Shown: positions 8,171 through 16,687 of the stretch, in pieces
How the letters are laid out: the number at the start of each line of letters is the position of its first letter
Position numbering within the stretch: position 1 is the first letter of the stretch
Source of the DNA: CAIKMD01 sp035552195
Lineage (GTDB): Bacteria > Pseudomonadota > Alphaproteobacteria > ATCC43930 > CGMCC-115725
NCBI GenBank assembly: GCA_035552195.1
Contig: DASZLU010000168.1
Location: forward strand, 37,624 to 101,623
Direction: 5' to 3'
Length of the DNA stretch: 64,000 bases
Position numbers and translations under genes: made by a program
The notes under the pieces: generated by a model
The model's input: only the letters and a program-made list of their open reading frames with translations
Databases searched by the model: none
Told to the model about the DNA's origin: nothing

Positions 8171-9049
8171 ATGTTGCTCACGACGAAACGCCTGCAAATT
8201 CCCGCCAAGCCGAGCGCGATCGAAATTATCCAACGCGGCGCGACCATCGGCGCCGAGATCAAAGGCGTCGATTTCTCCAAACCGGTCGACGCCTTGACCG
8301 CCGGCGAGATCTACGACGCGTTGATGCGCTATTCGGTGATCACTTTCCGCGACGCCGCGATGACGCCCGAGCAGCACGTCGCCTTCGGCCGGCTCTTCGG
8401 CGAGCTGACCGTCCACCCCTTCGTGCCGCATCTCGACGACTATCCCGAGGTCGTCGTGCTCGACAATCACGAAGACAATCCGGTCTTCTCGACCGACCAT
8501 TGGCATTCCGACGAGACCTTCCGCGTGATGCCGCCGATGGGCTCGATCCTGCGCTGCCTCGTCCGCCCCGAGACCGGCGGCGAGACGCTTTGGTGCGATA
8601 TGGTCGCGGCCTATGAAGGCCTCAGCGACAAGATGCAGAATTTCATCTCCGGCCTCGAGGCAGTCCACGATTTCAAGAATTTCCGCCACAAATTCGATCA
8701 TCTGCCGCCGCGCGAGAAGCACGCCAAGCTCGCCGAGATGGAAGAAGAGCTGCCGAACCCGATCCACCCGGTCGTGCGCACGCACCCGATCACCAAGCGC
8801 AAAGCCCTCTTCGTCAATGATCAATTCACCCTCGCCATCAAGGGCATGCGCGAAGACGAGAGCCGTGCCCTGCTCGATTTCCTCTACGCGCAATCGCGCA
8901 TTCCGGAATATCAATTCCGCTTCCATTGGGAAGTGAACTCGATGGTGTTCTGGGACAATCGCCCGCTCCAGCATTACGCCGCCAACGACTACTACCCCCA
9001 GCGCCGCACCATGCACCGCGTGACGATCAAAGGCGATAAGCCATTCTGA
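8171..9049 (+). CDS. TauD/TfdA family Fe(II)/2-oxoglutarate dioxygenase
   Basis: A 292-residue dioxygenase of the taurine/2,4-D type, coupling 2-oxoglutarate decarboxylation to substrate hydroxylation. The iron triad is visible as H112 and D114 in HWHSDETF and H268 in NRPLQHYA. R279, eleven residues after the distal histidine, fits the 2-oxoglutarate carboxylate anchor. The ATG at 8171 is chosen because the protein there begins like family members; the frame upstream is only repeat sequence. The substrate is unknown: no sulfonate importer is adjacent, although two Ssu-type importers are encoded elsewhere in the window. Confidence 0.9.
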   Translation: MLLTTKRLQIPAKPSAIEIIQRGATIGAEIKGVDFSKPVDALTAGEIYDALMRYSVITFRDAAMTPEQHVAFGRLFGELTVHPFVPHLDDYPEVVVLDNHEDNPVFSTDHWHSDETFRVMPPMGSILRCLVRPETGGETLWCDMVAAYEGLSDKMQNFISGLEAVHDFKNFRHKFDHLPPREKHAKLAEMEEELPNPIHPVVRTHPITKRKALFVNDQFTLAIKGMREDESRALLDFLYAQSRIPEYQFRFHWEVNSMVFWDNRPLQHYAANDYYPQRRTMHRVTIKGDKPF

Positions 9050-9101
9050 GGGCCAACCCTATTCTCGCGCTTGGTTAAGTTCGAAAGAACGGGCGTGTTC
9101 G

Positions 9102-9542
9102 TCAAAATACCGGAAAGGTATCGGGAGCTTCGGGCTCAAATATGCGGACCATCGTTAGATCGTCCCCATTGTGGCTTTTGAGCGTCCCAGAAAGAGTATA
9201 GGTCTTCATTTTGATCTCTAATTGTCGCGGCGTCGCCCATCGGAGCGCAGGCGGACTGTCGGCGACATCGTACCGGGCATCATATTCAATTTCGGTGTTG
9301 TTGAACCAACCTCTCCGAAGTGGCGGGGAAAATGCATCGACACGCACCGAATAAAAAAGCGATTCACCCGAATTGCAGTTCTTTTCAAATAAAGTCGCTT
9401 TATAAGCACGATCGCTCGTCCATAATTCCGTGATTGGCTTCGTAGTGCAGTAATAGTCTGGCGACCTCATAAACGCCGAGGTAACGTAAGCTGTGACTCC
9501 AATTGCCGCGAGAACGATCGCCCCGCTTATCGCGAGCTTCAT
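9102..9542 (-). CDS. Membrane-anchored or secreted hypothetical protein
   Basis: A 146-residue protein with an N-terminal hydrophobic segment (ISGAIVLAAIGVTAYVTSAF, residues 4-23) acting as signal anchor. A polar domain with two cysteines (YYCTTKP and KNCNSGES) follows. The ATG at 9542 has TAGGA upstream and lies 10 bases after the glnS stop codon, so it is probably the last gene of the nadE-glnS transcript. The DNA is visibly less GC-rich than its neighbours, which may indicate recent acquisition. I do not recognise a family. Confidence 0.7.
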   Translation of the reverse strand: MKLAISGAIVLAAIGVTAYVTSAFMRSPDYYCTTKPITELWTSDRAYKATLFEKNCNSGESLFYSVRVDAFSPPLRRGWFNNTEIEYDARYDVADSPPALRWATPRQLEIKMKTYTLSGTLKSHNGDDLTMVRIFEPEAPDTFPVF

Positions 9543-9552
9543 CGGAAAAATC

Positions 9553-11232
9553 CTACGCCTTCGCGTAACTATCCCTGAGCCCGATGGTGCGGTTGAAGAC
9601 CGGCTTGCCGGGTTTTGAATCCGGGTCGGCGGCGAAATAGCCCTGGCGCTCGAACTGGATCGCCTTGCCGGTTTTGGCGTCACCGAGCGACGGCTCGAGC
9701 CGCGCGCCGGTCAGCACTTCCAGCGAATGGGGGTTGAGATCCGCCATGAAGTCGCCGTCCGCGCCGGGATCGGGGCGGGTGAAGAGCGGGTTGTAGAGGC
9801 GCACTTCCGCCGGGACCGATGTCGCGGCATCGACCCAATGGATCGTTGCTTTCACTTTGCGTCCATCCGGCGCGTTGCCGCCGCGCGTCGCCGGATCGTA
9901 GCTGCAGCGCAGTTCCATGACCTCGCCGCTCGCATCTTTCACCACCTCGCGGCAGGTGATGAAATAGGCGTAGCGCAGCCGCACTTCGGTGCCGGGCGAC
10001 AGGCGGAAGAATTTCTTCGGCGGGTTCTCCATGAAATCGTCGCGCTCGATATAGATCTCACGCCCGAAGGGAATGCGCCGCGTGCCGGCGGCGGGATCGT
10101 CGGGATGGTTGACGGCATCAAGCTCTTCGCCCGGGCCGTCGTAATTCTCGATCACGACTTTCAGCGGCTTCAGCACCGCCATGCGCCGCTGCGCCACCTT
10201 GTTGAGATGGTCGCGGATCGCGTGCTCGTACATCTGAATATCGACGACCGAATTGGCGCGGCCGACGCCGACCATCTTGATGAAATCGCGCAACGCCGCC
10301 GGCGGAATGCCGCGCCGCCGCATGCCGGCGAGCGACGGCATGCGCGGATCGTCCCAGCCGTTGACGCGCTTCTCGTCGACGAGCCGCGTCAGGAAACGCT
10401 TCGAGAGGACCGTGTAGCCGATATTGAGCCGCGCCGATTCATACTGCCGCGGCCGCGACGGCACCGGCAGATTGTCGAGGAACCATTCATAGAGCGGCCG
10501 GTGATCCTCGAACTCCAGGGTGCAGAGCGAATGCGTCACATGCTCGATCGCATCCGACTGGCCATGCGCGAAATCGTAATTCGGATAGATGCACCATTTA
10601 TCGCCGGTGCGTGGATGCTCCTCGTGGAGGATGCGATACATCACCGGATCGCGCAGATTGAGATTGCCTGAGGCCATATCGATCTTGGCGCGCAGCACGC
10701 GGGCGCCGTTCGGGAACTCGCCCGCTTTCATGCGGCGGAAGAGATCGAGATTCTCCTCGACCGAGCGGTTGCGGTAGGGGCTCTCCTTGCCCGGCTTGTT
10801 GAAATCGCCACGATTAGCCGCCAGCTCTTCCGCCGTCTGATCGTCGACGTAAGCCTTGCCGGATTTGATCAGATGCTCGGCCCATTCATAGAGCTGATCG
10901 AAATAATCCGAGGCATAGAAGAGGTTCTTTCCCCAATCGTAGCCGAGCCAGCGCACGTCGCGCTGAATCGAATCGATGAACTCCTGCTCTTCCTTCGCCG
11001 GGTTGGTATCATCGAAGCGCAGGTTGCAGTGGCCGCCGAATTCCGCGGCAATGCCGAAATCGATCGCGATCGCCTTGGCGTGGCCGATATGGAGATAGCC
11101 GTTCGGCTCGGGCGGGAAGCGCGTGACGACGTTCTTATGCTTTCCCGATTTGAGATCGCCCTCGACAATCTCGCGAATGAAATCGCGTCCGGCCTGAGTT
11201 TCCGCGGCCGGTGCGGCTGGTTTCTCGCTCAT
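9553..11232 (-). CDS. glnS: Glutamine-tRNA ligase
   Basis: A 559-residue class I synthetase for tRNA-Gln. The FPPEPNGYLHIGHAKAI segment with HIGH at residues 48-51 and the YTVLSKRFL loop (the VMSK-type KMSKS equivalent) mark the catalytic core. DNLPVPSRPRQYESARLN and the EDDGxxD-equivalent RFDDTNPAKEEQEFI are diagnostic of GlnS over GltX. The beta-barrel anticodon-binding half is complete. The ATG overlaps the nadE stop by four bases (ATGA), so the two are translationally coupled. Having GlnS implies direct glutaminylation in addition to any GatCAB route. Confidence 0.97.
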   Translation of the reverse strand: MSEKPAAPAAETQAGRDFIREIVEGDLKSGKHKNVVTRFPPEPNGYLHIGHAKAIAIDFGIAAEFGGHCNLRFDDTNPAKEEQEFIDSIQRDVRWLGYDWGKNLFYASDYFDQLYEWAEHLIKSGKAYVDDQTAEELAANRGDFNKPGKESPYRNRSVEENLDLFRRMKAGEFPNGARVLRAKIDMASGNLNLRDPVMYRILHEEHPRTGDKWCIYPNYDFAHGQSDAIEHVTHSLCTLEFEDHRPLYEWFLDNLPVPSRPRQYESARLNIGYTVLSKRFLTRLVDEKRVNGWDDPRMPSLAGMRRRGIPPAALRDFIKMVGVGRANSVVDIQMYEHAIRDHLNKVAQRRMAVLKPLKVVIENYDGPGEELDAVNHPDDPAAGTRRIPFGREIYIERDDFMENPPKKFFRLSPGTEVRLRYAYFITCREVVKDASGEVMELRCSYDPATRGGNAPDGRKVKATIHWVDAATSVPAEVRLYNPLFTRPDPGADGDFMADLNPHSLEVLTGARLEPSLGDAKTGKAIQFERQGYFAADPDSKPGKPVFNRTIGLRDSYAKA

Positions 11233-12962
11233 CCCTCACCGCCCGTGCGCGAGGGCACCGGCGCGCGCGGCATCTCGCCCGGATCGGTCGCCTCGCGCGG
11301 CGTCGCTCCGGTTGTTTGGAACGCGTTGGTGATCGGATAGCGGCGATCGCGGCCGAAAGCGCGCGCGGTGATCTTCACCCCGGGTGGCGCCTGGCGGCGT
11401 TTGTATTCGGCGCGATCGAGCATGCGCCACACCATGCGCACTGTCTCCTCGGCATGACCGCGCGCGACGATCTGCTCGACCGGCATCTCGTGCTCGATCA
11501 AGCATTCGAGAATATCGTCGAGCTTGTCGTAAGGCGGCAGCGTGTCCTGATCGGTCTGGTTGGGTTTGAGCTCGGCCGAGGGCGGCTTGGTGATGACGCG
11601 CTCCGGCATCACCGGCCCCATCGGCCCGTGCATACCCGGCAGATGCCGCGTGTTGCGCCAGCGCGACAACTCGAACACCGTGGTCTTGTAGACGTCCTTC
11701 AGCACCGCATAGCCGCCGCACATATCGCCATAGAGCGTCGCATAGCCGGCCGACATCTCCGATTTGTTGCCCGTCGACAAAACCATCCAGCCGAATTTGT
11801 TGGAGAGCGCCATCAACGTCACGCCGCGGGCGCGCGATTGCAGGTTCTCTTCGGTGATATCGGGATCACGGCCCTCGAAGCTCGGCGTCAGCATCGTGCG
11901 ATAGGCTTCCATCGCCGGGCCGATATTGATATCGCGCAATTCGCATTCGAGGAATTCCGCGACCGCCGCCGCGTCCTCCAAACTCTCCGTCGAGGTGTAG
12001 GGCGACGGCATCATCACGCAATGGACGCGATCGGCGCCGAGCGCATCGACCGCCACCGCCGCCGACAAGGCGCTATCGATGCCGCCGGAGAGGCCGAGCA
12101 CCACGCCGGGGAATTTGTTCTTGCGCACATAGTCGCTGAGGCCGAGCACCATCGCCTGATAGATCGACGAGAGTCGATCGCCGCGCTCGGCGACGATGCC
12201 CTTCTCCACATTCCAGCCATTGGCATCGCGCGTCCAGCGTGTCGGCATCAGCGCCGGCCGCCATTCCGGCGCCTGCACGCGCAGATCGCCGTCGGTCGCG
12301 AGCGCGAAGGACGCGCCGTCGAAGACCAATTCGTCCTGGCCACCGACCTGATTCACATAGAGCAGCGGCAACCCGCTCTCCTTCACGCGCGTGCGCGCGA
12401 GGTCGAGACGCTGCTGTTGCTTCATTCCCTCGAAGGGTGAGCCGTTGATGACGACGAGGAACTCGGCGCCGCTTTCCTGCAGGCATTCGCAGGCATCGCC
12501 CGACCACATATCCTCGCAGACCATTACGCCAAGCCGTACGCCCTTGAGCACGATCGGCCCCGGCGCCGGGCCGGCCGCGAAGACGCGCTTCTCGTCGAAG
12601 ACGCCGTAATTCGGCAGGTCGTGCTTGAAGCGCAATGCCGCGACCTTGCCGCCTTCGAGCAAGGCCGCCGCGTTGTAGAGCTTGTCATCCTGACGCCACG
12701 GCGTGCCGAGCAGCAAAGCGGGCCCGTCCTTGATCTCGCGCGCGAAATCCCTGACCGCCGCCTCGCACGCGGCGACGAAAGCCGGCTTCAGCACCAGATC
12801 TTCGGGCGGATAGCCGGCAACGAAAAGCTCGGAAGCGACCACGAGATCGGCATGCGCGGTCTTGGCCTCGCGCCACGCGTCGCGAAGGCGGCCCAAATTC
12901 CCGGCGACATCGCCAACGGTCGGATCGAGCTGGGCGATGAAAATACTGAGCGAATCGGTCAT
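11229..12962 (-). CDS. nadE: Glutamine-dependent NAD+ synthetase
   Basis: A 577-residue two-domain enzyme that makes NAD+ from nicotinate adenine dinucleotide using glutamine. The N-terminal nitrilase-type glutaminase has the VVASELFVAGYPPEDL motif (Glu) and LGVMVCEDMW (nucleophile Cys). The C-terminal synthetase has the ATP-pyrophosphatase loop VLGLSGGIDSALSAAVAVDA and the later LSTGNKSEMSAGYATLYGD motif. The ATG at 12962 matches the family start (SIFIAQLDPTVGDVAGN follows). No strong ribosome site is seen. It is the first gene of a nadE-glnS-hypothetical run. Confidence 0.96.
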   Translation of the reverse strand: MTDSLSIFIAQLDPTVGDVAGNLGRLRDAWREAKTAHADLVVASELFVAGYPPEDLVLKPAFVAACEAAVRDFAREIKDGPALLLGTPWRQDDKLYNAAALLEGGKVAALRFKHDLPNYGVFDEKRVFAAGPAPGPIVLKGVRLGVMVCEDMWSGDACECLQESGAEFLVVINGSPFEGMKQQQRLDLARTRVKESGLPLLYVNQVGGQDELVFDGASFALATDGDLRVQAPEWRPALMPTRWTRDANGWNVEKGIVAERGDRLSSIYQAMVLGLSDYVRKNKFPGVVLGLSGGIDSALSAAVAVDALGADRVHCVMMPSPYTSTESLEDAAAVAEFLECELRDINIGPAMEAYRTMLTPSFEGRDPDITEENLQSRARGVTLMALSNKFGWMVLSTGNKSEMSAGYATLYGDMCGGYAVLKDVYKTTVFELSRWRNTRHLPGMHGPMGPVMPERVITKPPSAELKPNQTDQDTLPPYDKLDDILECLIEHEMPVEQIVARGHAEETVRMVWRMLDRAEYKRRQAPPGVKITARAFGRDRRYPITNAFQTTGATPREATDPGEMPRAPVPSRTGGEG

Positions 12963-13001
12963 GATTCGCTTAACATTGGTGGCGAGGGCGTGCCCTGTCA
13001 A

Positions 13002-13150
13002 TCAGTGTTGATTGATCGCCTCTGCGTTAGGCCGTTCAAGAACCTCGTGAATCTTCGCCGCCAGCCCGTCGACTCGGTAGGGCTTTAGGCAGCAGCGGAC
13101 GCGAAATTGCGGCGCGAACTGGGCGATTTCGCCGAGGGTCGCGACCGCGC
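13002..13150 (-). pseudogene. 3' remnant of a response-regulator receiver domain
   Basis: Between nadE and the ABC ATPase the reverse strand reads APQFRVRCCLKPYRVDGL and then AAKIHEVLERP before stopping at 13002. This closely matches the last strand and helix of receiver domains, including the conserved Lys-Pro of the KPY/KPF motif. No upstream receiver sequence (acid pocket, phospho-Asp) exists in this frame, because the ABC ATPase gene begins its 3' end at 13153. I infer a deletion scar from a lost response regulator or hybrid kinase. Confidence 0.5.
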
Positions 13151-13152
13151 TC

Positions 13153-13932
13153 TTACTCCTTGTCGACGAGCACGCTTTCGCGCACATCTTCCTCGATCAT
13201 CTTCCAGATGCGATCGACATAGCTCACGAATTCCGGCGTGCGTTTTAGCGACAGGGCGCGCGGCCGCGGCAGATCGATCTTGACGATCTCGCGAATTCGG
13301 CCGGGCCGGCGCGCGAAAACGAAGACCCGGTCCGAAAGGAACACGGCCTCGTCGATCTGGTGGGTGACGAAGAGTACGGTCTTGCGCCCCTGCTCCCAGA
13401 TGCGGATCAGCTCGGTCTGCATGATCTCGCGCGTCTGCGCATCGAGCGCGGCGAAGGGCTCGTCCATCAGCAGCACTTTGGGATCGATCGCCAGCGCCCG
13501 CGCGAGATTGACGCGCTGGCGCATGCCGCCCGAAAGCTGGCGCGGAAAATAATCCTCGAAGCCGCCGAGGCCGACCAGCTTCAACAGGTCGACAGCTTGA
13601 TGGCGCGTTTGGGAGCTGACCGTGCCCGAGACCTCGCGCCCGATCAGCGTGTTTTGGAGCACCGAGCGCCACGGCAGGAGATTGTCGCTCTGGAAGACGA
13701 ATCCGCGATCGATGCCCGGCGCCTTCACCACTTCGCTGTCGATCCGCACCTCGCCTTGGCTCGCGGTCTCGAGCCCGGCGACGATGCGCAGGAAAGTGGT
13801 CTTGCCGCAGCCCGACGGGCCGACGATGCAGATGAATTCGCCGTCCTCGATCGCGAGGTTGATGTCGTTCAGCGCGAGCAGATCGCCGAACTGCTTGTTG
13901 ATGCTGGAGGCGGTGAGCTTGGGCGCAGCCAT
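13153..13932 (-). CDS. ABC transporter ATP-binding protein (SsuB/TauB type)
   Basis: A 259-residue nucleotide-binding subunit that drives uptake through the permease encoded just upstream. Walker A is GPSGCGKTT, the Q-loop is FVFQSDNLLPW, the ABC signature is LSGGMRQR, Walker B is VLLMDEP and the switch histidine is in FVTHQIDEA. The LLPWRSV element and the GRIREIVKIDLPRPR tail are typical of the nitrate/sulfonate/taurine/pyrimidine importer subfamily. It is third in the order binding protein-permease-ATPase, 31 bases after the permease. Confidence 0.93.
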   Translation of the reverse strand: MAAPKLTASSINKQFGDLLALNDINLAIEDGEFICIVGPSGCGKTTFLRIVAGLETASQGEVRIDSEVVKAPGIDRGFVFQSDNLLPWRSVLQNTLIGREVSGTVSSQTRHQAVDLLKLVGLGGFEDYFPRQLSGGMRQRVNLARALAIDPKVLLMDEPFAALDAQTREIMQTELIRIWEQGRKTVLFVTHQIDEAVFLSDRVFVFARRPGRIREIVKIDLPRPRALSLKRTPEFVSYVDRIWKMIEEDVRESVLVDKE

Positions 13933-13963
13933 TCTAGTTGACCATGTCAGTCATTCGTCCCGA

Positions 13964-14716
13964 TCAATCATTCCGCCAAGGAACAAGTCTTTTCTCGAGC
14001 CAGGTGAAACCGGAGGTCATCGCGATGCCGGCACTCGCGAGGATCACAACGGCGGCAAAGAGATTGGGCATATTGAAGCTGTCGGCCGATGCGCTGATGA
14101 GCTGGCCAAGGCCGGCGCGCGAGCCGAAGAGCTCGGCGACGACGACGCCGATCAGGCCGCGCCCGATGCCGAGCTTCAATCCGGCGAGCACGAAGGGCAT
14201 CGCCGAGGGCAGCGACACCTTCCAGAAAATCTGGCTGCGCGTCGCGCCGAAGCTTTTCAGCATCTCGATCAGCCGCGTGCTCGTCTGCCGCAGCCCGACC
14301 TCGGTGTTGATGATGACGGTGAAGATCACCAGCGTGACCACCACCAGCACCTTCGACCAGATGCCGATGCCGAGCCATAAGAGGAAAAGCGGCGCGAGCG
14401 CGATGGTCGGCGTGGCATAGATGCCGGAGATCCAGGGCTGCAGAATCGCCTTGGCGCGATCGCTTTCGGCCATCAGCAGGCCGATCGCGATGCCGAGCAC
14501 GCAGGAGATGACGTAGCCGATGATGAATTCGACGCCGCTGATATAGACATGTTTCCAAAGATCGCCGCTGACCGCGAGCTTCCAGATGGCGTAAGCGATC
14601 TGCGACGGCGAGGCCAGGAACAGCGCGTTGTTGACGCCGAACCGGCTGACCAATTCCCAGATCAGCAGCCCGCCGACGATCGACAGCAGGCTTACGAGAG
14701 AGCCGCGGTGGCTCAC
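13964..14716 (-). CDS. ABC transporter permease (SsuC/TauC type)
   Basis: A 250-residue inner-membrane permease with about six membrane segments. The EAA loop is present as MLKSFGATRSQIFWKVSLPSAMP in the form EMLKSFGATRSQIFWKV followed by SLPSAMPFV and GLKLGIGRG. It starts with GTG at 14716, overlapping the stop of the binding-protein gene by four bases (GTGA), which indicates translational coupling. Length and motif order match the binding-protein-dependent permeases for sulfonates and pyrimidine precursors. Confidence 0.93.
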   Translation of the reverse strand: MSHRGSLVSLLSIVGGLLIWELVSRFGVNNALFLASPSQIAYAIWKLAVSGDLWKHVYISGVEFIIGYVISCVLGIAIGLLMAESDRAKAILQPWISGIYATPTIALAPLFLLWLGIGIWSKVLVVVTLVIFTVIINTEVGLRQTSTRLIEMLKSFGATRSQIFWKVSLPSAMPFVLAGLKLGIGRGLIGVVVAELFGSRAGLGQLISASADSFNMPNLFAAVVILASAGIAMTSGFTWLEKRLVPWRND

Positions 14717-15690
14717 TCCGTCAGCTCCGTCAGCCCGGGCATGACCAGATCCTTCGCCGTGATCGGATTGGAAACATCGCCTGAATCGTGCATCACCTTG
14801 ATCAACGCGTCGAGATCCTTGCCTGAGACTTTGCTGGTCGGCGCGAAATATTGGATCTTGCGCAGGAAGTCGAGGCTCTGCGCTGCTTCCTTCTCGTCGA
14901 TCTTGAAATTCTTGACGCCCATCTTGATGAGATCGTCGCGATGCTCGGGCACATAGAACCAGGCGGCGCTATCGTCGAGCGCGGCAAGCAGCTGCTTGGC
15001 CAGGTCCATATGCGCCGTCGCCCAAGGCTTCGACACTTCGAGGCCGGTAAAGGGATAATCCTTCACGTAATCGATGACGAGACCGATATTCTTGAAGCCG
15101 GCCGCCTCGGCAAGGAAATTATAAGGCGGCAGCACCATCGTCGCATCGACGGTGCCGGATTTCAGCGCGGCGAAGCGCCCGGCGGTCGCGCCGACAACAG
15201 TGATATCGACATCGCCTTTCTTCAGCCCGTTCGCCTCGGCCATGCGGTTCCAATAGATCGCGGTGATATCGACGAGGCCACCGAGCACGATCGTCTTGCC
15301 TTTCAGATCCTTGATCGAGTTGATCGTCGGCTTGGCTTCGAGCCCGTAGGGCGAATTGGCCCCGATGATGCGCGCGATGGCGATGTTCTTCGCGCCCTTG
15401 TCGACGGCATGGATCGGCTCGGCCGTGCCGGTGGTGGCGACGATATCAAGCGAGCCGGCGGTGAGCTGTTGCAGGATGCCCGGCGCGGTCGGCGCGAAGA
15501 TGATGTCGAGATCGACGTCGTGCTTTTTGAAAAAACCTTCATCGAAGCCGACATAGAAGAGCCACATCGTTGCGGTCGGTCCGCCGACCGCGCCGGCCTC
15601 GATCTTCTCGGCCCGCGCGCTTTGCGTCATCGCGCCGAGCAACGCAAGCGCCGCGGCGAGCAACGCCGCGCGCATCGATGTGCTTCTCAT
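14713..15690 (-). CDS. NMT1/THI5-like substrate-binding protein of ABC importer
   Basis: A 325-residue periplasmic binding protein. A signal peptide ends ARA near residue 27. The mature protein shows the NMT1/THI5-like pattern: GPTATMWLFYVGFDEGFFKKH, a LQQLTAGSLDIVATTGTAEP ligand-pocket segment, and IKDLKGKTIVLGGLVD. Family members bind sulfonates, nitrate, taurine or formyl-aminopyrimidine thiamine precursors; the ligand here cannot be decided. GGGGAGG precedes the ATG. It heads an operon with the permease and ATPase. The deacetylase- and isochorismatase-like genes lie upstream on the same strand. Confidence 0.92.
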   Translation of the reverse strand: MRSTSMRAALLAAALALLGAMTQSARAEKIEAGAVGGPTATMWLFYVGFDEGFFKKHDVDLDIIFAPTAPGILQQLTAGSLDIVATTGTAEPIHAVDKGAKNIAIARIIGANSPYGLEAKPTINSIKDLKGKTIVLGGLVDITAIYWNRMAEANGLKKGDVDITVVGATAGRFAALKSGTVDATMVLPPYNFLAEAAGFKNIGLVIDYVKDYPFTGLEVSKPWATAHMDLAKQLLAALDDSAAWFYVPEHRDDLIKMGVKNFKIDEKEAAQSLDFLRKIQYFAPTSKVSGKDLDALIKVMHDSGDVSNPITAKDLVMPGLTELTE

Positions 15691-15726
15691 CCCAACCTCC
15701 CCGTTACCAACTCGCTTCTATTTCGG

Positions 15727-15793
15727 CGTCACCTCCGCGAACGCAGGGTCCAGGACGGCGCTCACCTGGATTCCCGCGTTCGCGGGAATGACG
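15727..15793. repeat. Dispersed double-palindrome repeat, diverged copy 3
   Basis: It starts CGTCA and ends TGACG like copies 1 and 2. The right palindrome is intact as ATTCCCGCGTTCGCGGGAAT, but the left arm is degraded (CCTCCGCGAACGCAGGG). It lies between the importer operon and the deacetylase-like gene. Confidence 0.75.
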
Positions 15794-15816
15794 AATAGAA
15801 AGCTCCCAACCGTTCC

Positions 15817-16686
15817 CTACAACTGCGCCTTACACGCGGCGATGATCTCGCTGCCGGTCGCGAGCCAGACATCTTTGTGGCTGGTAATATAGGCCAGCGC
15901 CTGATCGAGCGCATGGATGCGATAAGCCCGACCCGTCAGATAAGGGTGCAGGCAGATCGACATCGCCCGTCCCGATTGCGCGCCTTCGGCATAGAGCGTA
16001 TCGAACTGACGGCAGATCATATCGCGAAATTCCTCCGCCGTGCGGTGCTGGCGCTCGAAAGCCGGGATGTCGTTGATGTCCTGACTATAGGGAATGGCGA
16101 ACATCTTTTTGCCGCTCTCCAGGTTCATCTGGTACGGCTGATCGTCATTCACCCAGTCGCAGACATACTCGACGCCTTCGGCGGCGAGATGGTCCAGCGT
16201 ATTCCATGTCTCTTGCAGACCCGAGCCGAGCCACCCTGTCGGGCGCTTGCCGGCGACGCGCGCGATCGTGTCGAGCGCTTCCTTGATTGCCTTGGGCTCC
16301 TCGTCCTCGGTCATGTCGATGAGGCGTTTGGAATTGGTCTTGTTGTGGCCCATCCATTCCCAGTTCCGCTTATTGCCCTCGGCGATGATCACCGGATGAT
16401 GGACGCAGATGTCGCTATTGAGCGCGACGGTGGCGCGGATGCCGTATTTGTCGAACACGTCCATGAAGCGCCAGACGCCGACACGATTGCCGTAATCGCG
16501 CACCGCCCAAGTCGGGATATCGGGCATCTTGCCGGTCGTGCTTGCCGGGATGCGATCGCTGAGCGCGAAGAACTCGATATTGGGGATGACCCAGAACGCG
16601 ACGCGCGCGCCATTCGGCCATGTCAGCTTCTTGCGGTTGACGATCGGCGAATAGTCGAACGGACCGTAGGATGCACCTGGCTTCAT
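15817..16686 (-). CDS. Polysaccharide deacetylase/PuuE allantoinase-like hydrolase
   Basis: A 289-residue NodB-fold protein. It has the FMDVFDKYGIRATVALNSDIC core, with the KYGIxAT(F/V) strand typical of the fold, and the PTGWLGSGLQETWNTLDHLAAEGVEYVCDW region seen in the metal-independent PuuE-type allantoinase branch. The C-terminal SICLHPYLTGRAYRIHAL carries the active-site histidine motif. The usual HxxxH metal pair is not evident, which favours the PuuE-like branch over chitin-type deacetylases. It begins one base after the isochorismatase-like gene stops, so the two are cotranscribed. Confidence 0.82.
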   Translation of the reverse strand: MKPGASYGPFDYSPIVNRKKLTWPNGARVAFWVIPNIEFFALSDRIPASTTGKMPDIPTWAVRDYGNRVGVWRFMDVFDKYGIRATVALNSDICVHHPVIIAEGNKRNWEWMGHNKTNSKRLIDMTEDEEPKAIKEALDTIARVAGKRPTGWLGSGLQETWNTLDHLAAEGVEYVCDWVNDDQPYQMNLESGKKMFAIPYSQDINDIPAFERQHRTAEEFRDMICRQFDTLYAEGAQSGRAMSICLHPYLTGRAYRIHALDQALAYITSHKDVWLATGSEIIAACKAQL

Positions 16687-16687
16687 G

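Noticed and set aside
8000..9016. 338-codon minus-strand frame opposite the TauD-like gene
   Set aside because: The plus strand encodes a protein with a complete iron-binding triad; the reverse frame shows no family pattern.
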